Below are positions 27,118 through 35,463 of a stretch of 64,000 nt of DNA, one piece after another. A program made the position numbers and the translations under genes. The notes under the pieces were generated by a model. It made no database searches and was not told the origin of the DNA. It saw only the letters and a program-made list of their open reading frames with translations. Source of the stretch: Enterocloster aldenensis (GTDB lineage Bacteria; Bacillota; Clostridia; Lachnospirales; Lachnospiraceae); NCBI RefSeq assembly GCF_003434055.1, contig NZ_QVEX01000021.1, positions 1 to 64,000 on the forward strand, in the 5' to 3' direction. The stretch's first letter is position 1; each line of letters opens with the position of its first letter.

Positions 27118-28650
27118 ATGGAAAAACGAGAACCAATACTTAAGATACATAGCCTGACAAAAGAATTCCCAGGAGTGAAAGCAGTATCGGAAGCCGACCT
27201 GGAACTGTTCGGCGGCGAGGTGCATTCCATCGTGGGAGGCAACGGGGCCGGGAAATCGACCCTTATGAAAATGCTGGCGGGCGTATATCCCTATCATACA
27301 TTTACCGGCACAATTGAACTTGGCGGGGAAAACTGTGAGTTTAAGACCATACTGGATGCCCAGAATAAAGGAATCGTCATGATTCCCCAGGACCTTAACA
27401 TGCTGGAAGAGCTGAGTGTGGCGGAAAATCTCTTTATGAATAAATATCCGGTACATGGGGGTTTTATTGACTATCACAAAATGTACGGGGAATCCCAGAA
27501 GATTATTGATGATTTTGGACTGGGCCTGGAACCCCAGACAAAGGTAAAAGAAATCGGGATTGCCCAGAAGCAGCTTCTTGTCATTGCAAGGGCCATGTAC
27601 AACGATGTGAAGGTACTTTTGTTGGATGAGCCTACGGCCACGCTGTCTGACAAGGAATGTAAAATCCTCTTTGGAAAAATTAAGGAGCTGAGAAACAGGG
27701 GGATTGCCTGTATCTATATTTCCCACAGACTGGAGGAGGTAAAGGAGATATCCGACATCATAACAGTCATGAGGGACGGCCATATCGTGGGGACGGCAGA
27801 GAATGTGGATATGGATGAAAAAAGGATTGTATCCCTTATGGTGGGACGCAAGGTAGATGAAGTCTACCCAGCCCATCACAGGACGCCGGGGGAGGTAGTG
27901 CTGTCCGTAAAGAATGTGACCATCATGGACCAGAAGGTGCCGGATAAGAAGATTGTGGACCATGTTTCTTTTGATTTGAGAAAGGGAGAGATCCTTTCAC
28001 TGTACGGTCTGGTGGGGGCTGGCAGAAGTGAGACAGCGCTTGCCATTATCGGGGGATTTAACGGGGAAGTCACATGTGAGCAGGAAATCAAAGGAAAAAC
28101 AGTGTACATAACATCGCCCGGAAAGGCCAACCGTTACAAAATAGGCTATCTGCCCGAGGACAGAAAAAAACAGGGGGTGGTGGACATAGCCAGCGTGGGG
28201 CGTAATATCACCATGTCTTCCCTGGAACATCTGGCCCATTATGGTTTTCTGGATAAGGACAGGGAAAGGGATGTGATTCGTGATGTCATTGACAGGCTTT
28301 CCATTAAAACCCCTTCATCAGAAACACTGATCCGCAACATGAGCGGGGGAAATGCACAGAAATGCGTGCTGGGAAGATGGATTGCCGCGGAATCGGAAAT
28401 CCTGATTCTGGACGAGGCAACCCAGGGCATTGATGTGGAGGCCAAGACGCAGATTTATCATATCATGGATGAACTTGCAAGAAAGGGAAAGTCAATTTTG
28501 TTTATTTCTTCCGACCTGTCGGAGGTTATGGGGATATCGGACCGCATACTGACCATGCGCCATGGACGGGTGGTCAATATAACGGACGGCAAAAAGGCGG
28601 ATAAGGACCAGATACTGTGGGAGGCCACGGTAGGAAACAAGGAGGAGTAA
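27118..28650 (+). CDS. Sugar ABC transporter ATP-binding protein (double ATPase)
   Basis: A 510-residue fused ATPase of the RbsA/MglA/XylG class. Domain 1 has Walker A GGNGAGKST (about residues 40-48) and Walker B LLLDEPTATLS. Domain 2 has the degenerate Walker A GLVGAGRSETA, signature MSGGNAQKCVLGRW and Walker B LILDEATQGIDV. This two-domain form powers carbohydrate-uptake CUT2 importers. The start is the ATG ten bases after AAAGGAG; upstream in-frame ATGs lie in the repeat region. The permease begins one base after its stop. Confidence 0.94.
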   Translation: MEKREPILKIHSLTKEFPGVKAVSEADLELFGGEVHSIVGGNGAGKSTLMKMLAGVYPYHTFTGTIELGGENCEFKTILDAQNKGIVMIPQDLNMLEELSVAENLFMNKYPVHGGFIDYHKMYGESQKIIDDFGLGLEPQTKVKEIGIAQKQLLVIARAMYNDVKVLLLDEPTATLSDKECKILFGKIKELRNRGIACIYISHRLEEVKEISDIITVMRDGHIVGTAENVDMDEKRIVSLMVGRKVDEVYPAHHRTPGEVVLSVKNVTIMDQKVPDKKIVDHVSFDLRKGEILSLYGLVGAGRSETALAIIGGFNGEVTCEQEIKGKTVYITSPGKANRYKIGYLPEDRKKQGVVDIASVGRNITMSSLEHLAHYGFLDKDRERDVIRDVIDRLSIKTPSSETLIRNMSGGNAQKCVLGRWIAAESEILILDEATQGIDVEAKTQIYHIMDELARKGKSILFISSDLSEVMGISDRILTMRHGRVVNITDGKKADKDQILWEATVGNKEE

Positions 28651-28651
28651 G

Positions 28652-29791
28652 ATGGATAAGACAAAAAAACATATATTGAAGCGGGCGGGGACCTGTGTGG
28701 CAGTGGTGCTGATGCTTTATCTGTTCAACCGGCTGACAAACCAGGCGTTTTTCTCACAGTGTAACCTGACCATGCTGTTAAAACAGGCCTCTGTACTTAT
28801 GATACTTACCTCAAGCCTGATGCTTCTGCTTATTGAGACCAACATTGACTTAAGCGGCGGCGCAGGTGTGTATCTGTCCGGCGTTACCTGCGCCCTCCTT
28901 GTGGTCAAATGCGGCTGGCCCATTTTCCCGGCCATTGTGGTCACCATTATGGTGGGTATCATGATGGGCGCTGTCAACGGTTTCTTTATTGGCAGGATAG
29001 GCCTTCCGGCTTTTATTGTAACCCTGGCAGCGCAGCAGATATTCCGCGGGACAGGTTATGTCCTGACTGACTGCGCCACCATAGGACCCATGCCAAAGCA
29101 GTTTACGGCAATCAGCGAGAACTTCATCCCCCCGGCCATTTCGGTCGCGGCCGTGATTTTGATTTTTGCGGCATTTGCATTTATCAATCTGCGAAATTAC
29201 CGCAGGATGGGCAAATGGTACGGCACGAAAGGACATCTGGTGGAGAACCTGCTGCTTGGCGCAATGGTGGCAGCGGTAGCCATCTGGGTGTTTTACGGAT
29301 ATAAGGGGATTCCCATGGCAGCGGTCATCGCAGGCCTGATTGCATTCATGTCCTATATCATAACCACAAAAACCACCTTCGGAAGGAAAATATTCCTTAT
29401 CGGCGGCAATAAGGAAGCCTCCAGGCTGGCAGGTATCAATATAGAGAATATTGTATTCAAATCTTATTTATATGAGGGACTGATGTATGGAATCGGAGGG
29501 ATCGTACTGACGGCCCGGCTTGGAGGCGCTGCATCCACAGGAGGAAACCTTCTGGAACTGGATGCGGTAGCAGCGGCCTGTATAGGCGGTGTCAGCATGA
29601 GCGGCGGTGCAGGAAGCATCATGGGATGTATCAGCGGCGTACTTATCCTGACAGCCATAGATAATGTAATGAGCCTTATGAATATTTCCTCTTACCTGCA
29701 GATGGTCATTAAGGGCATTATCCTTCTGTTTGCAGTATGTCTGGATTTATATACCAACAAAGCTAAATTTAAGTTTAAATTAAAAAAATAA
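28652..29791 (+). CDS. Sugar ABC transporter permease (XylH/RbsC class)
   Basis: A 379-residue inner-membrane permease with about ten to eleven helices. It includes IDLSGGAGVYLSGV and GRIGLPAFIVTLAAQQIFRG, as in CUT2 permeases, and GGNKEASRLAGINIENI in the loop that contacts the ATPase. A single permease gene is usual, as CUT2 permeases homodimerise. GGAGGAG upstream overlaps the ATPase end. An M81 peptidase gene follows 20 bp later in the same unit. Confidence 0.93.
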   Translation: MDKTKKHILKRAGTCVAVVLMLYLFNRLTNQAFFSQCNLTMLLKQASVLMILTSSLMLLLIETNIDLSGGAGVYLSGVTCALLVVKCGWPIFPAIVVTIMVGIMMGAVNGFFIGRIGLPAFIVTLAAQQIFRGTGYVLTDCATIGPMPKQFTAISENFIPPAISVAAVILIFAAFAFINLRNYRRMGKWYGTKGHLVENLLLGAMVAAVAIWVFYGYKGIPMAAVIAGLIAFMSYIITTKTTFGRKIFLIGGNKEASRLAGINIENIVFKSYLYEGLMYGIGGIVLTARLGGAASTGGNLLELDAVAAACIGGVSMSGGAGSIMGCISGVLILTAIDNVMSLMNISSYLQMVIKGIILLFAVCLDLYTNKAKFKFKLKK

Positions 29792-29811
29792 TGTAAAAGA
29801 GGTAGATGATT

Positions 29812-31263
29812 ATGAAGATTGCAGAGGGTATGTTCTATCACGAAGCCAATTCCTTTAATCCTCAAATGGTACATAAGGATGATTTTGTATATGAAGAAGG
29901 GCAGAATGTGATAGACAGGATGTTTGCCACAGAGGTGTTTGAGGAGGAAGGGGCTCAGATCGTGCCTCTGGTGTATGTAAATACGCTGCCAAACGGAATC
30001 TGTTCCAGGGAGGCATATGACTTTTATTCAGCCAGGATCTTAGAACTTTTAAGCCAGGACAAGGATGTGGACGGAGTCATGCTTCATCTGCATGGCAGCC
30101 TGGAAGTGGAAGGGCTGGGATCCGGTGAATATGACCTTGTGAAAAGGATACGCAGTCTTCTGGGAAAGGATGTGATAATCGGCCTGGCCCTGGACGCCCA
30201 TGCCAACAATCATCCCAAGCTGGCATCCCTGGTCAATGTAATCCGCAATTACCGCACGGTTCCCCATACGGACCAGGATGTGACTGAGAAAACAGTTGCA
30301 CGGCATATGGTGGACTGCATCAGGCATCACAAAAAGACCGTTCCCCAGTACGTAAGGATGCCCTATGCCATCCATCCGGAAAAGGCCACGGCTGCAACCT
30401 GGCCCCTGTGCGAGATTTATGATAAGTTGTGGGAAATTGAAAAGATGGAAGAGGTGTCGGTTGCAACACTTGGCATTGGCATGGTTTGGTGCGACTGTGA
30501 ATCAATGGCCTCTAATATTGTAGTCACCCCATCTGAGGAACGTTATACTGAGGCATGTGCAAGGATAGCAAGGGAATTGGCAGATTACGTGTACGGATAC
30601 AGGGAGCTGTTTGAATTCGAACAGGTTCCGATGGACCCCCATGAGGGTGTGAAATTCTCTGTCCAGTATCCGGAAAGCCCTGTGTACATATCTGATTCCG
30701 GTGATAATACAACAGGCGGCGCCGTAGGTGACCATACCATCCTGCTCAGGGAATTCTTAAAACTTAGGGATTTTAATGGAAGGAAGGTCCTGGTGACGTC
30801 CATATGGGATGAAAACGCCGTGGCAAAGTGCCTGGAACACAAGGAGGGGGACAGGATTACCTTATCAGTGGGACATGGCTATGATGAAAACACAAAAGCA
30901 GTGGAGGTCACAGGCACCATTAAGAAAATCGGCAGGCTGTTTGGATATATGGGCTGTGAACATGACGCGGTGGGAAATGCGGTAACCATTTCCACGGAAA
31001 ATGTGGACTTTGTGATTATTGACCGTCCGGGTTCCTTTATTTCCGTGGGGCATTTTACGGAGGGCGCCGGGCTTGACCTGGATGAATACCAGGTAGTCGT
31101 GGTAAAGCAGGGGTATCTGTTTGCGGAACTGCGGAAACTGGCAAAACTGGCGATTCTGGCCCTTACGCCGGGAGCAACCCATCAGATTATTGAGAACATG
31201 GAATACCACAAAATAATACCGCCTGTCTACCCGCTGCACATCACGCCTGAAGTGGCAGGATAA
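29812..31263 (+). CDS. M81-family (MlrC-like) zinc metallopeptidase
   Basis: A 483-residue cytosolic protein of the M81/DUF1485 family. Family anchors are the start KIAEGMFYHEANSFNP, a MLHLHGS motif with His92 and His94, LALDAHAN with Asp128 and His130, and SDSGDNTTGGAVGD in the second half. The namesake MlrC cleaves linearised microcystin, but most members have no known substrate. Of two nearby ATGs I prefer the second, eight bases after AAAGAGGT; the first is only two bases away. It lies between the importer genes and two creatinase-like genes, implying action on the imported compound. Confidence 0.85.
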   Translation: MKIAEGMFYHEANSFNPQMVHKDDFVYEEGQNVIDRMFATEVFEEEGAQIVPLVYVNTLPNGICSREAYDFYSARILELLSQDKDVDGVMLHLHGSLEVEGLGSGEYDLVKRIRSLLGKDVIIGLALDAHANNHPKLASLVNVIRNYRTVPHTDQDVTEKTVARHMVDCIRHHKKTVPQYVRMPYAIHPEKATAATWPLCEIYDKLWEIEKMEEVSVATLGIGMVWCDCESMASNIVVTPSEERYTEACARIARELADYVYGYRELFEFEQVPMDPHEGVKFSVQYPESPVYISDSGDNTTGGAVGDHTILLREFLKLRDFNGRKVLVTSIWDENAVAKCLEHKEGDRITLSVGHGYDENTKAVEVTGTIKKIGRLFGYMGCEHDAVGNAVTISTENVDFVIIDRPGSFISVGHFTEGAGLDLDEYQVVVVKQGYLFAELRKLAKLAILALTPGATHQIIENMEYHKIIPPVYPLHITPEVAG

Positions 31264-31274
31264 AGGAGGTGCGG

Positions 31275-32690
31275 ATGGATTCTAAATACGTTGAAGTAAC
31301 ATACGGGGCAGTGACCCCGCCTGAAACCAGTGTGGGACTGGTTCCGGTAGACCTGACAGCGGATACCTGGAACGAACGGCTCCAAAAGATACGTTCCAGG
31401 ATGAAAGCGGGGGCAATGGATGCACTGGCGGTTTATGGGGACAGGGAGCATGGAGGGAACTTCGCATACCTGACAGGATTTGAGCCCAGGTTTGAGGAAG
31501 CAGTCCTGGTCCTCAGGCAGGATGGGCAGGCAGCGCTCATGGTTGGCAATGAAAACAGGAAGATGTGCGCGCACAGCGCCCTCCGGGCAGGTCTGGTCCA
31601 TGTGGCCTATTTTTCCCTGCCCAACCAGCCCATGGGGAATGACAAAGATATGGCCGGACTTTTTGCAGAGGCCGGAATCGAACCAGGGATGACCGTGGGG
31701 GTGGCTGGCTGGAAAATGTTTACCAGCCAGTTGGAGGATAACAGCCAGCTGTTTGATGTCCCTTGTTTTATTATGGATGGGATTAAGAAGGCGGCGGGTC
31801 ATGGAGCCATAAAGGCAGCATCCCATCTGTTCATCCACCCGGGACATGGGGCCAGGACCATGGTGAACGCCAACGAGGTGGCACATTATGAATTCGGTTC
31901 AGCCCTTGCATCAGACTGTGTGTACCGGGCAATGGACAGGCTGGCTCCCGGCATGACCGAGATGGAGGTGGCCGGACATATGTGCAGCCTTGGACAGCCT
32001 GTCAGTGTCACCACAATCTGTGCGGCCGGGGAACGGTTTGGCGGGGCTGTGGTATTTCCAAGAAATAAGAAGATACGGGTTGGCCATAAGTTCTCACTGA
32101 CCATGGGGCTGCGGGGAGGCCTGTCATCCAGGGCAGCTTATGTGGCTGCGGGAGAGGAGGATATGGAGGATGCTGTAAAGGATTATGTGGAGGTACTGGC
32201 TAAACCATATTACAGGGCAGCCGCGTCCTGGTATGGAACCGTAAGAATCGGAATCACCGGAGGGGAAATGTATGAACTGGTTGAGCAGGTGCTCCCGAAG
32301 GCAGAATTTTCCTGGACCCTGAATCCGGGACACCTGACCGCGGATGAGGAGTGGATGTCCTCCCCCATATATTCCGGGTCAGATATAACGCTTAAGAGCG
32401 GTATGATGCTGCAGATGGATATCATCCCAGGAAAGGCGGGGTATGGGGGAGCCGGGGCTGAGGATGGGATTGTGCTGGCAGATGAAACACTGAGAAAGAA
32501 AATCCAGTCAGACTACCCGGAGACATGGAAACGGTTTGAGAGAAGACGCAGGTTCATGAAGGAGGAATTGGGAATCACGCTGGAACCAGAGGTCCTTCCC
32601 ATGTCGGATATTGCAGGTTATATGAGGCCTTACCTGTTAAACAGGGGCTGTGCCTTCAAAATAGCCGGCAGGCAGAGTACAATGCCTTAA
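31275..32690 (+). CDS. Creatinase/M24-fold protein lacking metal ligands (copy 1)
   Basis: A 471-residue protein with an N-terminal creatinase-like domain (YGDREHGGNFAYLTGFEPRFEE, about 54-75) and a C-terminal pita-bread domain. In active M24 metallopeptidases two Asp, one His and two acidic residues bind metal. Here the segment that should carry the aspartates reads SLTMGLRGGLSSRAAYV, with none. His353 (NPGH) and Glu396 (AEDGI) remain, and Asp382 replaces a Glu. That pattern fits a metal-independent creatinase-like hydrolase or a non-enzymatic member. The ATG follows AAAGGAGGT. It is a diverged tandem paralog of the next gene. Confidence 0.8.
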   Translation: MDSKYVEVTYGAVTPPETSVGLVPVDLTADTWNERLQKIRSRMKAGAMDALAVYGDREHGGNFAYLTGFEPRFEEAVLVLRQDGQAALMVGNENRKMCAHSALRAGLVHVAYFSLPNQPMGNDKDMAGLFAEAGIEPGMTVGVAGWKMFTSQLEDNSQLFDVPCFIMDGIKKAAGHGAIKAASHLFIHPGHGARTMVNANEVAHYEFGSALASDCVYRAMDRLAPGMTEMEVAGHMCSLGQPVSVTTICAAGERFGGAVVFPRNKKIRVGHKFSLTMGLRGGLSSRAAYVAAGEEDMEDAVKDYVEVLAKPYYRAAASWYGTVRIGITGGEMYELVEQVLPKAEFSWTLNPGHLTADEEWMSSPIYSGSDITLKSGMMLQMDIIPGKAGYGGAGAEDGIVLADETLRKKIQSDYPETWKRFERRRRFMKEELGITLEPEVLPMSDIAGYMRPYLLNRGCAFKIAGRQSTMP

Positions 32691-32716
32691 AATCAAGAAT
32701 AAGTCAGGAGATAAAT

Positions 32717-34129
32717 ATGAGACATACTATAATTGAAAAAAAAGTAGAGCCGGAGCTGTGGACCAATCCGGTGCCGGTTCATCCGGAGGAGATACCTGTT
32801 CTTGGAAAAGAAGACTATGAGGGCAGGATGGCCAGGCTCTGGGAAATGCCCCAGGCAGAGGGGTATGACACAATCGTGATATATGGGGACAGGGAACATT
32901 TTTCCAATGTGGATTATTTTACGGGGTATGATGCCAGGTGGGAGGAAACCCTGCTGATCCTGCCGCGCCATGGACGCCCCGGCATTTTAGTGGGGAACGA
33001 GGGCATCGGGTATGTGAAAAAGGTGCCGGTGGAGATTGATGTTGAATTCTTCCAGACCTTCAGCCTCATGGGGCAGCCAGATGACAGGAGCCCGCGCCTG
33101 AAGGAGATATTGGAGAGAAGGGTGGTTTATGAAGGCGGCAAGATTGGGGTAATCGGTTTTAAGGCATATGGGCCGTCCAGACATACGGTAGGCGGATTGA
33201 TTACCGATGTGCCCCATTATATGATTGAGACCCTTTGCCAGGTAGTGCCAAGGGAATGTCTGGAGAATGCCACACTTCTGATGGCGGACTGCCAGTATGG
33301 CCTGAAACACTGTGTTTCGGCTAAGGAAATCGTGATTTTTGAAGTGGCAGGAACCAGGATATCCAGAGGCGTGCTGAACTGTCTCAGGAATCTGAAGCCG
33401 GGGATGAGGGAACTGGAGGCTTCCCGCTTCTGCCAGTTTGACGGAAGTCCGGCCAATATGCATCCCAATATTAATTTTGGGGAAAAGAATGTGGCCCTTG
33501 GACTGAACAGTCCAACAGAGTGGGAGCAGCTTGAATACGGGATGCCAATCGGAGTGGGTTATGGGCTCAGGGGAAGCCTGGTGCATAAATGTGGAATGTA
33601 TCTCAGGGACAGAAATGACCTGCCGGCGGAAAAGTCCGGATATATAGATGGGTTCCTGGTGCCCTATTTTGACAATGTGGCGTCCTGGCATGAGATGATG
33701 AGGATAGGCACATCCTGCGGGGATATCTATGAGATGGTAGACCGGGAATTAGGCCTTGGGAAGTTTGGATGTACGCTTAATCCCGGGCATCTGACCCACA
33801 CGGATGAATGGACCAACTCGCCTTTTGTCAAAGGAGGACAGGTTAAGGTGGCATCCGGTATGGCATTCCAGTGTGATTATACGGTTACATGCCACGACCC
33901 ATTCATGAGCGCCCATGTGGAGGATGGTCTCATAGTGGCAGGGGAGGGACTCAGGAAGGAAGTGGCTGCCCTGTCCCCGGGCTGTTGGGAACGGATTCAG
34001 AAAAGAAGGGATTTTATCATCCGGGAACTTGGGATACAGCTTCCCGAGGAGGTGCTTCCCCTTTCAGATTTAAGCTGCGTATGTTTCCCATATATGGCTG
34101 ACCTGGGCACTGTATTGGCCTGCGGATAA
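32717..34129 (+). CDS. Creatinase/M24-fold protein lacking metal ligands (copy 2)
   Basis: A 470-residue paralog of the preceding gene. It shares YGDREHFSNVDYFTGYDARWEE in the N-terminal domain and NPGHLTHTDEW in the C-terminal domain. The region normally supplying two metal-binding Asp reads GVGYGLRGSLVHKCGMY and has none. His358, Asp387 and Glu402 (VEDG) occupy the other positions. The two paralogs could form a heterodimer, since M24-fold creatinase is dimeric with a shared active site; this is inference. AGGAG precedes the ATG. It is the last gene of the ROK-controlled operon. Confidence 0.8.
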   Translation: MRHTIIEKKVEPELWTNPVPVHPEEIPVLGKEDYEGRMARLWEMPQAEGYDTIVIYGDREHFSNVDYFTGYDARWEETLLILPRHGRPGILVGNEGIGYVKKVPVEIDVEFFQTFSLMGQPDDRSPRLKEILERRVVYEGGKIGVIGFKAYGPSRHTVGGLITDVPHYMIETLCQVVPRECLENATLLMADCQYGLKHCVSAKEIVIFEVAGTRISRGVLNCLRNLKPGMRELEASRFCQFDGSPANMHPNINFGEKNVALGLNSPTEWEQLEYGMPIGVGYGLRGSLVHKCGMYLRDRNDLPAEKSGYIDGFLVPYFDNVASWHEMMRIGTSCGDIYEMVDRELGLGKFGCTLNPGHLTHTDEWTNSPFVKGGQVKVASGMAFQCDYTVTCHDPFMSAHVEDGLIVAGEGLRKEVAALSPGCWERIQKRRDFIIRELGIQLPEEVLPLSDLSCVCFPYMADLGTVLACG

Positions 34130-34213
34130 GACCTGCCACGTATGAGGCAAAGAAGAGATGCATAAGTATGGCGAATGGCTGCCGCGGGACTGATAAATGA
34201 ACATGGTAAACGG

Positions 34214-34256
34214 AAGGATTGTTTCGGATGATTGATATCTGAGACAATCCTTTTTT
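34214..34256 (+). terminator. Intrinsic terminator closing the ABC-M81 operon
   Basis: A 12-bp stem (AAGGATTGTTTC with GAGACAATCCTT, one G-T pair) followed by six T residues. It separates the operon from the sdpR-like unit. The 84 bp before it hold no gene. Confidence 0.88.
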
Positions 34257-34284
34257 CTAATATATGGAAAATATAGGTTCTTTA

Positions 34285-34313
34285 TTGACACGGACGCAGT
34301 AATTTGCTAGAAT
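34285..34313 (+). promoter_or_regulatory. Promoter of the sdpRI-like pair
   Basis: TTGACA (34285-34290), a 17-bp spacer and TAGAAT (34308-34313). It directly abuts the palindrome at 34316. Confidence 0.85.
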
Positions 34314-34315
34314 AC

Positions 34316-34343
34316 ATTTAGATGTTTATATAAATATCTAAAT
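34316..34343. promoter_or_regulatory. 28-bp palindromic operator for the ArsR-type repressor
   Basis: ATTTAGAT and ATCTAAAT arms around an AT-rich symmetric centre form a near-perfect palindrome covering the expected transcription start. ArsR/SdpR-family operators are AT-rich palindromes of this kind, so autorepression is likely. Confidence 0.75.
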
Positions 34344-34410
34344 GAAGGCCTGCAGGTATTTCAGGAAATGGATACCATGCAGACCGTACAATGCATGCCG
34401 TACCACGCAG

Positions 34411-34476
34411 ACCACGTACATACGGAAGGAGGACTGTGTGTGTCATGCATACCACATACATACGGAAGGAGGACTG
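34411..34476 (+). repeat. Duplicated 26-bp segment containing a Shine-Dalgarno
   Basis: Copies at 34411-34436 and 34451-34476 differ at one base and each carries GGAAGGAGGACTG. Only the second is correctly spaced before the sdpR-like ATG. Confidence 0.85.
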
Positions 34477-34479
34477 CCC

Positions 34480-34764
34480 ATGTCCTTTGGCGACACGTTT
34501 AAAGCCCTTTCTGACCCCACACGCCGCGAAATCCTTTCCCTGCTCAAGCAGGGGAGCATGACAGCGGGGCAGATTGGCGAACATTTTGACACAAGCGGCG
34601 CAACGGTTTCCCATCACCTGACCATACTCAGGCAGGCCGGACTGATAGAAGACCGCAAATCAGGCAAATATATCTATTATGAACTGAATACCACTGTGTT
34701 TCAGGAAGTACTTTCCTGGATACAGACATTAATGGAGGCTGACAATCATGAAGAAGACAAATAA
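34480..34764 (+). CDS. ArsR/SdpR-type winged-helix autorepressor
   Basis: A 94-residue repressor starting MSFGDTFKALSDPTRREILSLL, the signature N-terminus of the SdpR group. The recognition helix is DTSGATVSHHLTILRQAGL, then SGKYIYYELNTT forms the wing. The metal-sensing Cys box of classical ArsR is missing. The start is the ATG after the second copy of GGAAGGAGG; longer readings run through the duplicated leader. The last 17 bases overlap the SdpI-like gene. In Bacillus, SdpR is sequestered by membrane SdpI when toxin is bound, and the same logic is plausible here. Confidence 0.88.
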   Translation: MSFGDTFKALSDPTRREILSLLKQGSMTAGQIGEHFDTSGATVSHHLTILRQAGLIEDRKSGKYIYYELNTTVFQEVLSWIQTLMEADNHEEDK

Positions 34765-35404
34765 GAAACTGACATTCTGGGACATTTTATACTGGACACT
34801 GGCCGTTGTGCCGTTCCTCATATCATTAAGCTTTTACAGCAGGCTGCCGGACCAGGTGCCTACCCACTGGGGAGCGGACAATATGGTGAACGGATATTCC
34901 AGCCGGAACATGGCCGCCTTCGGCATTCCTTCCTTCATGTTCTTCATGGCGGTACTGGTCAATGTCATCCACAGGATTGACCCCAAAAGGGAGAATATCA
35001 GCCGCTCCAAGGAGCTGAAGCAGATAACACGCTGGTTTGTGGTGGTCCTTGCAGTACTGGTGCAGGTCATCATCATCCTGTCCGGAGTGGGCATATCATT
35101 CAATGTGGGAACGGTTATCAGCGTACCGATTGCCTTCCTTTTTGTGGCCATTGGGAATTACCTGCCCAAATGCCGGCAGAACTATTCCATGGGCATTAAG
35201 CTGCCCTGGACGCTGGCAGATGAGGACAACTGGAACAGGACCCACAGGCTGGCCGGTTATGTGTGGACAGCTGGGGGAATCCTGATGATGATCCTGGGAT
35301 TTTTCCACTTGTCTGATCTGTATTTCACCATATTCCTGGCAATGGTCCTGATTCCTTCGGTTTATTCTTATATGATATACAGAAAGAAAAACAGCGGTTC
35401 ATGA
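34748..35404 (+). CDS. SdpI-family membrane protein
   Basis: A 218-residue membrane protein with about six hydrophobic segments. The N-terminal half has the DUF1648 pattern (SRLPDQVPTHWGADNMVNGYSSR). The C-terminal half has the SdpI signature NYSMGIKLPWTLADEDNWNRTHRLAGY. Bacillus SdpI gives immunity to the SdpC toxin and relays the signal to SdpR. No sdpABC-like toxin genes are in the window, so this pair may sense foreign peptides or another membrane stress. It overlaps the repressor gene, with GGAGG before the ATG. Confidence 0.88.
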   Translation: MKKTNKKLTFWDILYWTLAVVPFLISLSFYSRLPDQVPTHWGADNMVNGYSSRNMAAFGIPSFMFFMAVLVNVIHRIDPKRENISRSKELKQITRWFVVVLAVLVQVIIILSGVGISFNVGTVISVPIAFLFVAIGNYLPKCRQNYSMGIKLPWTLADEDNWNRTHRLAGYVWTAGGILMMILGFFHLSDLYFTIFLAMVLIPSVYSYMIYRKKNSGS

Positions 35405-35433
35405 TTGAATATATGGAATCTTTGAAGTATAAT
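35405..35433 (+). promoter_or_regulatory. Promoter for the DUF362-metY pair
   Basis: TTGAAT (35405-35410), a 17-bp spacer and perfect TATAAT (35428-35433), beginning right after the SdpI stop codon. Confidence 0.75.
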
Positions 35434-35463
35434 AACAAAATAACGATTCCAAAGGAGGATATC

